Both the position numbers and the translations under genes were made by a program. From Puntigrus tetrazona (lineage: Eukaryota > Chordata > Actinopteri > Cypriniformes > Cyprinidae): a DNA stretch of 64,000 nucleotides. The stretch lies in contig NC_056709.1 of assembly GCF_018831695.1 (NCBI RefSeq), positions 20,941,612 to 21,005,611 on the forward strand, given 5' to 3'. Shown here piece after piece: positions 37,736-48,240 of the stretch. The notes beneath the pieces were generated by a model. The model did no database searches, had not been told where the DNA came from, and saw only the letters and a program-made list of their open reading frames with translations. How positions within the stretch are numbered: the stretch's first letter is position 1; each line of letters starts with the position of its first letter.

Positions 37736-40700
37736 TTAAACTTTCAGAAGCTCTCCTCTCAGACAGTCCCTGTTGGGGAGGAAAAAGATGTGTAAGACCA
37801 GCCAAAACACAACGAACAGCATCACACCATGAACTCCACAAGAGATCCGAGAGTCCGGCACTTTGCTACACACAATTTTCATCATTTATTCACGTTAAGA
37901 CACACTTTGAGTAAATCTATAATTCATTAGCTCAGCCTTCACTAACGCCAAAAATAGCCTTTTAAATAAAGCACATAATCATGTGCGTGGCAGTGACTAA
38001 TCAAAAATAAGTTGATCAAAAGGCCAAATATTGTTAATATGCACATAATTTAATTCACGTTTCCCAATTAAACTAATTTTAAAATTTGCGCTACTTTGAT
38101 TACCTTAAACACTGTTATGTGATGTGACAATCCAAGAGTAGTAGACAGCAGTTGAAGAATCAACAAGTCAGTTGCTAGAAAAACTACAATGCGTCTCTTG
38201 GGAAGACGCTTAAAATTAGCTGTTTTTATTTTTCTCAAATAACCTGATCAATGGTCCATCAATGGTCTGCAGCCATTACCTTGATTGACTGTCTTGCGCT
38301 TGATGCCCCCTCAAACTCTGGTTGCCCATTGGTTGCTGATGCTCTTCATCTTTTATCTCCCAGTAGTCTTGTTCTCCTGTAGTTGGTTTGTCTAAATCCA
38401 TCATAGCCTCCTTTGATTTTTTCTTTATCGGCAGCATAGTAGTTTCAGAGTCTAGACTCTGAAAAATTATTTTCCGCTCCGGGCGTAGATCGCATTTAAC
38501 TTGCTCTGTTTCAAGCCCCACAAGGTTATCTGATTGATGTGGTTCAGTGTTACTTATATCAGAAATACGCTCCTCAGCCTCCACCGGTACATGCAGGTAG
38601 CTTTCGTGCCATTCTGAAGACTGGTTCTTTTGGCTGGGACCACCATCATTGATAAAGTTCTCCAACGGCTTGCTGATTAGCTGCTTGCTGTTGGTCTTGT
38701 ACAAACTCTCTTCTTTGTTCAACGCTATTACGTTTATCTTCATAGGGCTCACATTTGGCTCTTCATGATAGTCACTGTTGCTTTCCCATTGGTCCACTTC
38801 TTGTATATATTGTCGTAAAAGTGGCATACCTTGTTTAGCCTTGTTAGTGTTATCTTTTGTGAAGGTATGTAGTGTGTTAATTAGGTTGCTATGCTCGTTT
38901 TTGTCAGCCTTGTAAAATGTATTCGTAATTCCGCTGTGCTTTTCAGAAACTCTTCCCTCGTTTTCTTTTTGCGCTATGTTTCTGTGCAATCTTTCTCTAT
39001 CAAAATGTGATTGCGTAGAGTCTTTGTCTAAGGCAGGTAAGTGCTTGGGGTCATGTTCCTTGTAGTGGACAGCAGTAAAGTTTGTGGTCTGGACCTGAGG
39101 TGCTCCCAGCAGGGTTTTTGGAGAATGTTGCTCCTGAGGAGCAGAAAGTGATGGAGAGGAGTGCTGACTCGTATCCTCCTGAAGACATGAACTCGCTGTA
39201 GGGTTAGACTGAAGGGAGCTCTGGGGCATGTTACTAAATGATCCCCCCACAGCAGACTGGGAGTCTGTCAAAGAACATACGTGGTATGGTTGACCTTGGG
39301 GTGCAAGAAACTGCTTTTGATCTGGGAATGAGTTATGGATAAAGCTTTGCTTCAAAGTCACTGGTTGCTCAGGTAATACCTTGCTCTTTACAAGCGATGG
39401 ATCCATGAGACTTCCAGGCTGTGGGGCCAGGCTGTGGGTAAGGGGTGGTATAAATTGTTCAGCTTGTATGTTGCTGCTGCTGCTACAAATGACACTAGTG
39501 TCCGCGTTGCTTTTGCTGGTGTGGTCTAAGATGTTTCCCTCCCTTTTAGTGCAAATAGTACTGTGGCTGGTGCTTTTATAAGTGCTTCCATTGTTATATT
39601 TGCTGGTGGTGGCAAAGCTGCTGTTGCTGTTTTCTTTAGCATTACTGGATGCCTTCTGTTGGCCATAAATGGAAGTTGGACTGATGTTGGATTTGCTGGT
39701 GCAATTTGTGTTCCTGTCATTGATATGACAGTCAATTTTCCTGACTATGTTTGTCAGAGTCATAATGCTGCCCTCACTGTAACTGTTGTTTTGACTCTTG
39801 GGAAGGGCAGGCAAGCCAGTCTTAATGGACGAGCTGAAGCCAGTCTCACTTTTTCCAGTGTGTCCATGATTGCTCACGCTACCTCCTCTGCCTACAACAC
39901 TGCAGTTCTCAGCTGTCCGAGAAGATAAGTCATTTCCAGTTTCCTTAGGTCCAACAGCATGATGGATATTTACCTGTGGAGTCTGGACCACTGGCGGCTG
40001 CTGCTGCTGCTGCTGAGGGATGTGGCCTGGGTCACACTAGGCTGGCTGACTATGACCCCTCCTTTCCAACCCATTACACTTCCCTTTGGTATCTGTGGTA
40101 TATAGTTAGAACTCAAAGAGTTGGCCTGGACAGAAACACAGTGTTGGGAAATGGGGTGATGCATCTGGTTGCGTGACGTTTTCGGTGTGGCTTGGAATAT
40201 AGTGTTGAACATCTTTCTACGCGTGTCCTCAATCTCCTCAGGAGACCAGCTGATCCCTTGCTTCAGCCTTTGGGCCGTGAACCAGAGCTTGATCTGCTCC
40301 TCTGGGAAGCCAGAGACCACTGTCAAGTAACAGAGCTCTGCTTTGGTAGGATAAGGGAACTTACCAAAAGACGTCTTAAGAAAACTGCTTAAATCCATGG
40401 CTGGATCATAGGTGGGGATGCTACTTAGAGGGATCATGACCTTTGGGAGATCAGTGTTCAAATCAAGCGATGACGGATTAGAGTTCCACAGAGGACCACG
40501 GTTATGCATCCCTGGTATCCCAAGCATGTTAGGGATTTTATGGACCGGAGAGGCACTAATGCCACCGATGATATGTGGTGATGTTGTTAGGGGTAAGGTC
40601 CTTACTGAAGTGCCATTGGTTACAGTTGCAGGCCTGTCACTGCTAGGCTCAGCCCGGTGTACCTCAACAGTATGGGAGACAACAATTTTTTTGTGCCCCC

Positions 40701-41232
40701 CTTTGGTCATTTTCATTATGGGTGTCTTGGTAATGGATATTCCGGATTCAATTAAATCCTTTTCTGTAAACAGAGTTTGCTCCACTGTGGTAGCCCCATC
40801 TCGTTTGGTAACCTGCAAGGAAACTCTCTTGTGTGTTGCATGGAGTTCAGGATGTGATTTTGCGTTATGTAAAGCGAGGCCTTCAAACTTCACAGCTGAA
40901 ACCTTGCAAGGCAAGCAGTAGAAGTTTGGTTGAGCATGAAAGTCCATGTGACAGTTGTCCATATGGTGAAGAAATAGGTTCAAGTCTCCGGACTCAAAGC
41001 AGCACAGAGGGCAGCTATATGTTCCCCTTTCCCAGCATGAAGTCTTCGGTTCGGCTTTCGAGAGATCATGGAATCGTTGTGTATCGTCATCTTTTGAAGA
41101 GATACTAAGGATGCTGTCTTCGGGTATTGTGGGCAGGAGCTCAGGTAAGCATCCTAGTATGATGTCCTCCCGCATGTGCTTGCTTTTTGATGGAATCATA
41201 CAAGGAACGGTGGATTTCCTCTTGCTGGCCAT
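37736..41232 (-). CDS. zhx3: ZHX3-like zinc-finger/homeobox protein, rearranged or frame-disrupted C-terminal part
   Basis: ZHX proteins are nuclear repressors that dimerise and bind NF-YA (known). The main exon begins at an acceptor at 41394 and its start codon is at 41232. The N-terminal frame (41232-39970) encodes MASKRKST, two C2H2 fingers (about 72-95 and 104-127), the conserved ITKTPIMKM and KVMIPLSSIPTYDPAMD blocks, and homeodomain 1 at about 270-329 (FPYPTKAELCYLTVV to IKLWFTAQRLKQGISWS). It then enters an AGC/CAG run at about 40000-40016 and stops at 39970. A 1.7-kb open frame continues in another phase to 38276. A terminal exon (37769-37736) has a strong acceptor and encodes DCLRGELLKV then stop. 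Donors at 39974 (CACAG|GTAAAT) and 38280 (TCAAG|GTAATG) both split an AG|G codon in the phase that fits it. Homeodomains 2-5 of ZHX3 are not recognisable. Human ZHX3 is about 950 aa. The name rests on the N-terminal half and the TOP1 neighbourhood. Confidence 0.82.
38276..39991 (-). CDS. Long open frame, presumed 3' half of the zhx3-like coding exon
   Basis: This frame stays open for about 570 codons immediately after the N-terminal zhx3 frame ends. That is far longer than any chance frame in this AT-rich window, so it is probably coding. It has no initiating ATG near its start and is offset from the upstream frame by one base gained or two lost. The shift must fall in the roughly 28 bp between a stop in this phase (about 40036) and the CAG run. 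The product is Ser/Asn/Thr/Gln-rich and shows no WF-containing homeodomain helix 3. A short patch, TLKQSFIHNSFPDQKQ, faintly recalls the start of ZHX3 homeodomain 2. It ends at a TAA that overlaps a good splice donor. Confidence 0.6.
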   Translation of the reverse strand: MVQTPQVNIHHAVGPKETGNDLSSRTAENCSVVGRGGSVSNHGHTGKSETGFSSSIKTGLPALPKSQNNSYSEGSIMTLTNIVRKIDCHINDRNTNCTSKSNISPTSIYGQQKASSNAKENSNSSFATTSKYNNGSTYKSTSHSTICTKREGNILDHTSKSNADTSVICSSSSNIQAEQFIPPLTHSLAPQPGSLMDPSLVKSKVLPEQPVTLKQSFIHNSFPDQKQFLAPQGQPYHVCSLTDSQSAVGGSFSNMPQSSLQSNPTASSCLQEDTSQHSSPSLSAPQEQHSPKTLLGAPQVQTTNFTAVHYKEHDPKHLPALDKDSTQSHFDRERLHRNIAQKENEGRVSEKHSGITNTFYKADKNEHSNLINTLHTFTKDNTNKAKQGMPLLRQYIQEVDQWESNSDYHEEPNVSPMKINVIALNKEESLYKTNSKQLISKPLENFINDGGPSQKNQSSEWHESYLHVPVEAEERISDISNTEPHQSDNLVGLETEQVKCDLRPERKIIFQSLDSETTMLPIKKKSKEAMMDLDKPTTGEQDYWEIKDEEHQQPMGNQSLRGHQAQDSQSR

Positions 41233-41649
41233 AGTATAGGATTGTGCAGATGAGTGAAGAGTTAGAAACAAATACTGGAATTGTATGGAGTTGAGGTGTC
41301 ATCAGCCAGCTGTGATGAACCAGAAAATGGTGAAATTTTCAGCTATCAGGACTTCCCATTGTAAAAGGGAGTGAAGTAACAACTCCCTGAGAACCTAAGG
41401 AGAGAAAACATGACAAACATGAATTTGATACAACGTGATACAAAATAAAAAAAATTAATGTCAGCATGGGATATGCATTAAAAAAAACTACTTTTCTAAA
41501 AAGAGACGGTTTATTGAAGAGCTCTGACCAGCCACTGTTCAGTGTTTATTATAATCAAATCACTAATATGAAGGTAAAATTCTATTTACCTTTTGCTAGC
41601 AGACCTGAATACAGTTCACTATTAAGAGCAGAAACATTGGTGGTACTGA

Positions 41650-41896
41650 TGCGCTGAAATAAAATCTCATTTTTATGAGCAACTAAAATAAACAAAATGG
41701 GCTTGTAAGAAGTTTTCATTATAAGAGACCTAAATAAACAGATAGCAAGATACAATTTCTTGTTATAAATATACTCCAAAAATGTTTGTTTCCCAAAAAT
41801 GTGATTGTTTGTATTCCTACATAGCACATCAAACCCAGTTCTCTGTGATTTCTACATGTTCTCACTCTCTCTCTCACACACACACACACACACTCA

Positions 41897-41931
<35 letters not shown>

Positions 41932-42545
41932 TCTAAATCGTTTTCTTTTTGTTGCACTTCTCCACACACCACACTTCAGTCAGTAAGGGAGCATTTCAGG
42001 ATAAAGTTCATGCGTGGTTCACATTTTTCTGTCTGTTTTTAAAAATATCTAAATACGTAGTCGACTTGAAACAATAAATATAAGATCAATTAATTAATAC
42101 GTGTGAACCTATAAAAAAGAACAATGGCACTAGCAAAAGATTTGTGAAAGAACATGTTTTCTCCACTTTTAAAAGCTGATAGCAGAGCACATAAATTAGT
42201 TCATCTTGTCAGAGCAGTTTCAATATTTCAGCTAAATACTAGCTGGTGAATAAATCTAGTAATATAATACTTGTTTTTCCATGCATTATGCATCTGCAAA
42301 AGATTCTAATTAAACCACCCAAGACTTCTGTTTAGTGTTTAGCTCTAAATTTCCTTGACCTTCTCTTTCATCAGACTACAAATACATTTGGAATAAAAAC
42401 AATGTGGTGTCCATGTGTATATTTTTTCCATATTGCCAGCTGTCTTTAAAAAAAAAAAAAAGAAAAAAAGGATTAAACCATTCAGAAGTAAAAACACTGC
42501 CTAAAATACACAGTGCTCTCAGACATGGCCATGACGTACTCTTTT
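41650..42545. repeat. Diverged segmental duplication, copy A
   Basis: Shares ordered blocks with copy B about 2 kb downstream: GAAATAAAATCTC; a (CA)n run followed by CCTTCTAAATC; GGATAAAGTTCAT with GGTTCACATTTTTC; AACAATGTGGTGTCCATGTG; AGCTGTCTTTA; and ACACAGTGCTC with CATGACGT. It is noncoding. The blocks are colinear and separated by diverged sequence, so this is an old direct duplication rather than a chance match. Confidence 0.75.
41875..41929. repeat. (CA)n microsatellite in copy A
   Basis: CA dinucleotides interrupted by two CACT units. The equivalent run in copy B is at 43935-43974. Confidence 0.95.
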
Positions 42546-43644
42546 GCAACTGACTCTTTTATTTCTCATGACGGCTGCCTTCCTGCCAGAAAAATAAATA
42601 AATAAAAATAAAACTAGGTCACCAGCATCTTATGCTGTAATCCTGGTTCCCTGCATCCAGACATGGGCATTTACTGTATGTTCAGCCTGCTTACGAGTCT
42701 ATGATACTCAGATTTCATCAATGGATGTTAACCCCTGACATAAATCGGGGTTATTGAAAATGCGCCAGATGTCTCTGAGTAAAAATTATACAAAACGTTG
42801 CTTAATAATATTAACATTGCTCATAAAAGTGTGTGTATAAAAGCTTTGGTTGGAATACAAAAAAGCCATCTTTGTTATTGAAATGTGCGCAGCAACTATA
42901 ACGCGCATTCGTTTTATTTTTGTTACAAAGTTATAGAGTTCAAGCAGAGTTAAATATTGTGGAGTGTGTCTGAATGAATGAGGGCACGTACCATTCTCTC
43001 AGATGGTAACAAAAATCTGCTTTCCAGCTTCTTCTAATATAAATCGTAAAATGCTAGTTAACCACAACAAACTCGCTAATATCTAGATGACTCCACCACC
43101 CAAACTTTGAACCACTAGCCTGATTAGCAGCGGACAAGCAGGAGATGGTTCAAAAATGTTACATAAAAAAAAACAGGTCACTCATCAAAGAATGGGATGC
43201 TTTATCTGGCAACCGAGACGTGCGATTAGACACAGGACAAGAGGTTTCCAGACAGTGAGCTATTGAAAAGGGAACTCAGAAAGAGAGGCCTCGTGTTTCA
43301 GCACCGGGGTGAACCAGTCTCACACAAAACAGTCTATCCTGCTACTGTGTGCCTCAGTACTTTCGTAGCTTTAGCAGAGAAACCGGAGGCCTTTTTATCC
43401 TGGCAACCTGTGGAGTCAAGGCATGCAGTAGATTTAGTTGAAAATTAGCACAACAACGCTGACCTACATTTACGTCTTTGAGCAGTTCGAAACTAAAATA
43501 TTACATCATGTTACGTGTTACACATTTAATAAGGCTGGCTCTGCTTGAACATTTGAGATAGTGATGCACAGTATTAAATGCAGTGTGAGGCCAAAGGCCT
43601 GGCAATACGGGCCTTACATAATAAAAGATCCTCTCTCATTATTG

Positions 43645-43933
43645 ATTAAAGGCCGAAGCATCCCAGGCTGGACGTCCTTTATTACATGGGACCACGCTGA
43701 ATAAGCCTGCAAAGATATCAATAGATTCTCAGCATGGAAATCTTTCATAAGGCCGCTGAAATAAAATCTCTGTTTTTCTGCGCAGCAACAAAATGTGCTC
43801 AGGAAAAAAAAAATGAAGATAAGGGGTCTAAAATAAACAGATTGTTATAAACAGTCACATTTTTTGAAGCTGCGAGTATGTTTGTATTCTGACATGCCAC
43901 ATTGTACCCACTTCTCTTTTATTTGATCATATG

Positions 43934-43976
<43 letters not shown>

Positions 43977-44455
43977 CCACACCCTTCTAAATCCTCTTCT
44001 TTTTTGGTGCACTCCTCCACACTTCAGGCAGTGCGGGAGCATTTTAGGATAAAGTTCATCTGCGGTTCACATTTTTCCTCCTGTTCCGCTTTAACAATTA
44101 TGTAAATATCTTGCATTGACCGTTAATGTGAATGTCCACCATATGTAGTAAAGTCATCGCAGCGTATATATCCTAACATCCCTCCCTCAATGAAAAAAAC
44201 TGGCACCAGATAAAGTGTGCAGATTAAATCTCTCAGACTTCTTTGAATTTTCATGAGCTTCCCTTTCATTAGACTATAAATAAATTTTTTTTGATAAAAA
44301 ACAATGTGGTGTCCATGTGTATATATTTTTTTTCCACCAGTCCTAGCTGTCTTTTAAATGACGGAGGAAACCATTCAGGAAAAAAAATGAAATAAAAATA
44401 ACCGAAATAATCGCCTGAAATACACAGTGCTCCCAGACACGATCATGACGTCCTT
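43645..44455. repeat. Diverged segmental duplication, copy B
   Basis: Carries all the blocks named for copy A at 43756-44455. It is preceded at 43655-43760 by a further block (CCAGGCTGG, CTTTATTACA, TGAATAAGCCT, ATCTTTCATAAG) that recurs in copy C. It includes the (CA)n run at 43935-43974. No coding potential. Confidence 0.75.
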
Positions 44456-44575
44456 TTATTTTTCAGCCTGGATCTTGCTTTATTACACGAGGCTGATATG
44501 AATAAGCCTATAGGGATATCGGTCAATTTTAACATGACCATCTTTCATAAGCGCTGCGTGAATGAGACTTTTGTT
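44456..44575. repeat. Partial segmental duplication, copy C
   Basis: Repeats only the leading block of copy B: CAGCCTGGATC, CTTTATTACA, ATGAATAAGCCTATAGGGAT and CATCTTTCATAAG. It starts directly where copy B ends, as expected for a tandem array whose third unit is truncated or has diverged. Confidence 0.65.
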
Positions 44576-44599
44576 TAACGCCAAGAAGCCATAGCAAAG

Positions 44600-46990
44600 G
44601 TCAGTGCACACATGCTATAATAATTATATTCCTATAAATACGAGAAAAAAGGAGGTCAGAGTATGAGGTTGTCGTGACCATTTTTTTTTTTTTCATTTTA
44701 CACAATGGCGCTCCCATTTACGAAGGAAATATGACACTAAGCCGGAAACCATATGCAGTGCCCTCAATGCTTGCATGCCATTGAAATATTTCCTGAATGT
44801 GTGTGCCAGGACGTAAGATGGGCATGTGACTACATGCCATCATTGTACCGTGCTGTTTGCAAGCTATATCAGTGACGGCGTCAAACACGTCCACATTAAT
44901 TATGTAGAGACCGAAGCGCCGCTGAGGCATCCTACAGTTCACCTTCATTATAGGATGTGACTCATTAGCAAAATGCCACCAACACAGGCGTTTGTACCAT
45001 CAGCTATTCCTGGGCGGCCCGTGTTTATGTTTAAATCCAGTCAATGAACCTTATGCGAGTACTACAGAAAGCTGGGTGCCATCAGAAGTGCCCACTTTGC
45101 CCCCCTTACCTCGGTGACTGCTGCACGGACTCTTGGGAGGCCAGTCTGCGCTGCCACTCATGTGTTAACATTGCCATAGCAACCCCTCTCCTTTCCCTTT
45201 CCTTGCCCACAACACACAGAGGGGACTAAATCCTCTATTCTTCACCAAAAAACACACACTTGGGGGACATTTTTCGCAGCCCTCCAACCCAAAAGAGACA
45301 AAACTCCAAATATTTTGTTTGATTGTGCTATTTGTTTATGCCAGTATACAAATTGGAAACAAATGAGGATCCGTCCCTTTTTCCGCTTTGTAATCATGGC
45401 AGATTTTTTTTTTTTTTACGAAGAGAGCACCCCAGATTTTTACAAAAGGCGCTATTTGCGTTTTTAGATTTACTTCGCCAGTCTTGCGGCACGAAAAATT
45501 TCCCATTAAAAAAAAAAAAGCACGGAAAAGATTTAGAAATTCGCACGAGAAAGAAATAAAGTAGTTTGCAAATAAGGGAGAAATGATCATTGATGCGATG
45601 TGCTGAGTTTGATCACCGGTGCGACACACTCATTAGTTACAAAAAAGAAAGATGGCGGAGCACCATGAATTGTACTGAGTCAAGTGCCAGGTCTCGGCGA
45701 ATGCCAGGCTCCTCCATACAAAACCGAGCTGGAGCAGCTGAAATACTTGTATGGCCGACACTCCGCCGTTAAGCCAAAAGTTTGTCTCAAAAAGTACTTA
45801 AGGTTAATACGGGCTTTTCAGGGAGGTTTTGGGGATATACTCCTATTGTGGAGCTCATTTCTGTCTGTTACTCCGTGACATTCATCCACTCTTTAGATTT
45901 ACAAATTTAATAAGGTAATGTGAGATATCACAGAAGGGCATTTTTGTTATTACATGCACAGTGAGCTTTTCATTATAAATAATTTAATCATTTTGACTGC
46001 TTTTATAGCACGGATAGAGGACATAGAGCCTCCGCAATTATAATTCTGCTTAGGCATTAGGCAGACAATTCTCTCTCTTAATTCAAGGAATATTACATAA
46101 ACGGACAGCTTTTACTGGAAATCAACATACAATAAAGTGCACACGCAAGCGACTTAACATTTGGTCCTTCATTTTGTGCCATCACGCTGTTCTAATCTGA
46201 CACAGTAATAAAAGGGCAAACTGTGCATGTATGTACAAATTGCATTTTCTTTAGTCTGTGGGCACAAATACTTTGGGAAGGTCATGTTCGGAATGCTTTA
46301 GTGTCCTAATTGCTCAAATTCAGGATGAAAGGCAATATTGCCTTGCCTTATTACAACACTGCAGACCAGAACACTATTCCCACTGGAGAACAGACATTCA
46401 CCCGAAACAACCTGCATGCTGAAGGACCTACAGAAAGCATGCATCCTGACCTTCTGACGCATTTTACCATGTCATCCTGCCTGCTAACTTTTAAAAAGTA
46501 GCGTACTTTAGCAGAAAGTGCTGTTTACTGTAGAGAGCCTCCAGGCAGAGAGTTGAGATGAAGCACCCTGCGAGCCTGCGATTCTAAACAATGATTTATA
46601 ACGCGTGGTATCAGAGCCAGGGTTATGATCTAGAGTTAAATCCGAGTTTGAGTACATTCTGTACCCATTAACAGTTGATAGCGCATGCTTGTCTAGGTCT
46701 GCGCCAGCTTTAAACTACGGGCACCCCCGAAAGGTTCGGGTTCGTCATCGTAAAGATCACTTTTGGAAATCGATTATGCGCCAATATTTCCGTGCTCCTC
46801 GCCGGCGATCAATCCGAGACTCGGGTCCCATTTTGACCCCCGTTTGAAGTAGAAATCTTTACGCGTGACGCTCCGGAACGGACGGACTATAGTAACATCA
46901 CATAGGCACGTTGTAGCGTGCGAATAATCAAATTGGAAGCAGACGAGAACATTGAGTAACAAACTGTAACAAACTGGTAAGTTAACCCTT
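44600..46990. other. Intergenic DNA between zhx3 exons/promoter; possible conserved elements
   Basis: No coding exon seen. The stretch at about 44700-45060 is unusually balanced in base composition, free of simple repeats and rich in homeodomain-type TAATTA/ATTAAT words, which fits a regulatory element. Around 45400-45540 there are A and T runs. If the leader exon at 47.26 kb is correct, this whole block is a zhx3 intron. Confidence 0.4.
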
Positions 46991-46999
46991 TCGCTTCGT

Positions 47000-47620
47000 A
47001 TTGAGGCACTAGTAACCTCCATCCGGCTAGACGTTTCTCGCGAGTTGAAGTGTAGCGCGCGGCGCAATATTTTGGCTATTACCAAAATTTTTAACTAAGC
47101 ACTCCCATCTACTGTCGCCATTTTATACATAGAGGCGACTTCACGCGCCGCATATGAGTGGAATAACAAGGCACGCTTCTCTCTACTAGAACTACTTTTG
47201 AAGACTGTTCGCGTCGCCTAAATAAATCGCTTTCACTTCTTTGAAAAGTCAAAGTTCCCTACCTTTCCGTCGGCTCTGGTGACTGCGAATGGAAATCCGT
47301 TATTGATACAGAAATAAATAACATTTAGGTTTCGCTCCGCTCCGGGTCTCGGGGGAACAGGAGGGGCCGAGACCTCTCCTCAGATGAACCCTGTGAACTA
47401 ACGTGAACCCGTCGGGTCACCGCGATAAGGAGCATCTACTGCTTTATGGCACACTGATTATGTGCCCGGCTGACATGGGCGCTGCTGGAGTGGCGAGAAG
47501 GGAAAGAAATGTACGCCAGGCGCTCTCAAATAAGGGCACGTGATTAAAACGCGTCACCCAAACCCAAAATCCTGATCCTACCCCTCTCTGTTCTAGGACG
47601 GGCTGAGCAGACACACTGAA
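47000..47620 (-). promoter_or_regulatory. Candidate zhx3 promoter and leader exon, CpG-rich
   Basis: Compared with flanking DNA, this part is rich in CG dinucleotides (CGCGAG, GCGCGCGGCGC, TCACGCGCCGC, CGCTCCGGGTCTCGGGG). On the minus strand GACGGAAAG|GTAGGG near 47264 is a good splice donor. It could join an untranslated first exon to the acceptor at 41394 just before the zhx3 coding exon. This is an inference from motif quality and position. Confidence 0.4.
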
Positions 47621-47865
47621 GGGAGTGACTCATGCGCAAATGTCTAATATAGCCAGAAATATGGAGCAGCGCTTTCGGTCAGTAGGTCGTATAAGGACGA
47701 GGGGGGAAAACAACCATAGTAGAAGACGACCGATCGAGAGCATGTGCCTACTACATACAGACTACTACACAACGCATGTTTGAAAGCGACAGGCTACGCC
47801 ACAGAGTAAAATAAAACACAGTAAAATAAAACACAACGCCACGAAAAACCTCTATAGCCGTGCGT

Positions 47866-48240
47866 CCGAACTGGAAATTGTTGCGCAACGCGCAGTTCGT
47901 ATCGTTACAATAGAATGGAACGTAATAGAACAGGAACCCCGTTGATACACAAACATGTGCGGGGAGAATTAATGTGCGACATGCAACGGAATACGCATTA
48001 TCAGAATGGAACAGAATAGAATATCATTAGCCACACAACCAAATTGAAAACTGTTGTGCAGCATGCTGTACATACTAATACTGGAATAAAATAGAATAGA
48101 ATATGATCTCCAGTGCTACACAAACATGGCCAGGGGAAATTAATATGCAACATGCAACTGAATGCAATTATTATTGGTATTATCCGTGGAATAGAATAAA
48201 AGGGGTGATGATGTTGATGTTGTGCAACACACAGTTAAAC
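47866..48240. repeat. Tandem duplication, unit about 165 bp
   Basis: Two diverged direct copies (about 47866-48020 and 48030-48200) share in order: GAAATTGTTGCGCA / GAAAACTGTTGTGCA; TAGAATGGAACG / AGAATAGAATATG; TACACAAACATG followed by GGGGAAATTAAT or GGGGAGAATTAAT; CGACATGCAACGGAA / CAACATGCAACTGAA; then GGAACAGAATAGAAT / GGAATAGAATAAAA. A third start (GTTGTGCAACACACAG) follows near 48218. It is noncoding and lies just upstream of the zhx3 promoter region. Confidence 0.7.

Noticed and set aside
39991..40016. Repeat-number change as the cause of the zhx3 frame break
   Set aside because: The unit is a triplet, so gain or loss of whole units keeps the frame; a separate indel or splicing is needed.
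39563..40921. Plus-strand frames of 121 and 169 codons inside zhx3
   Set aside because: Antisense shadows of the zhx3 coding exon. They have no start context or splice links, and the product is low-complexity.
41875..43974. CA-rich tracts as a CRISPR-like or satellite array
   Set aside because: They are simple dinucleotide microsatellites inside a larger duplicated segment, without spacers or unit structure.
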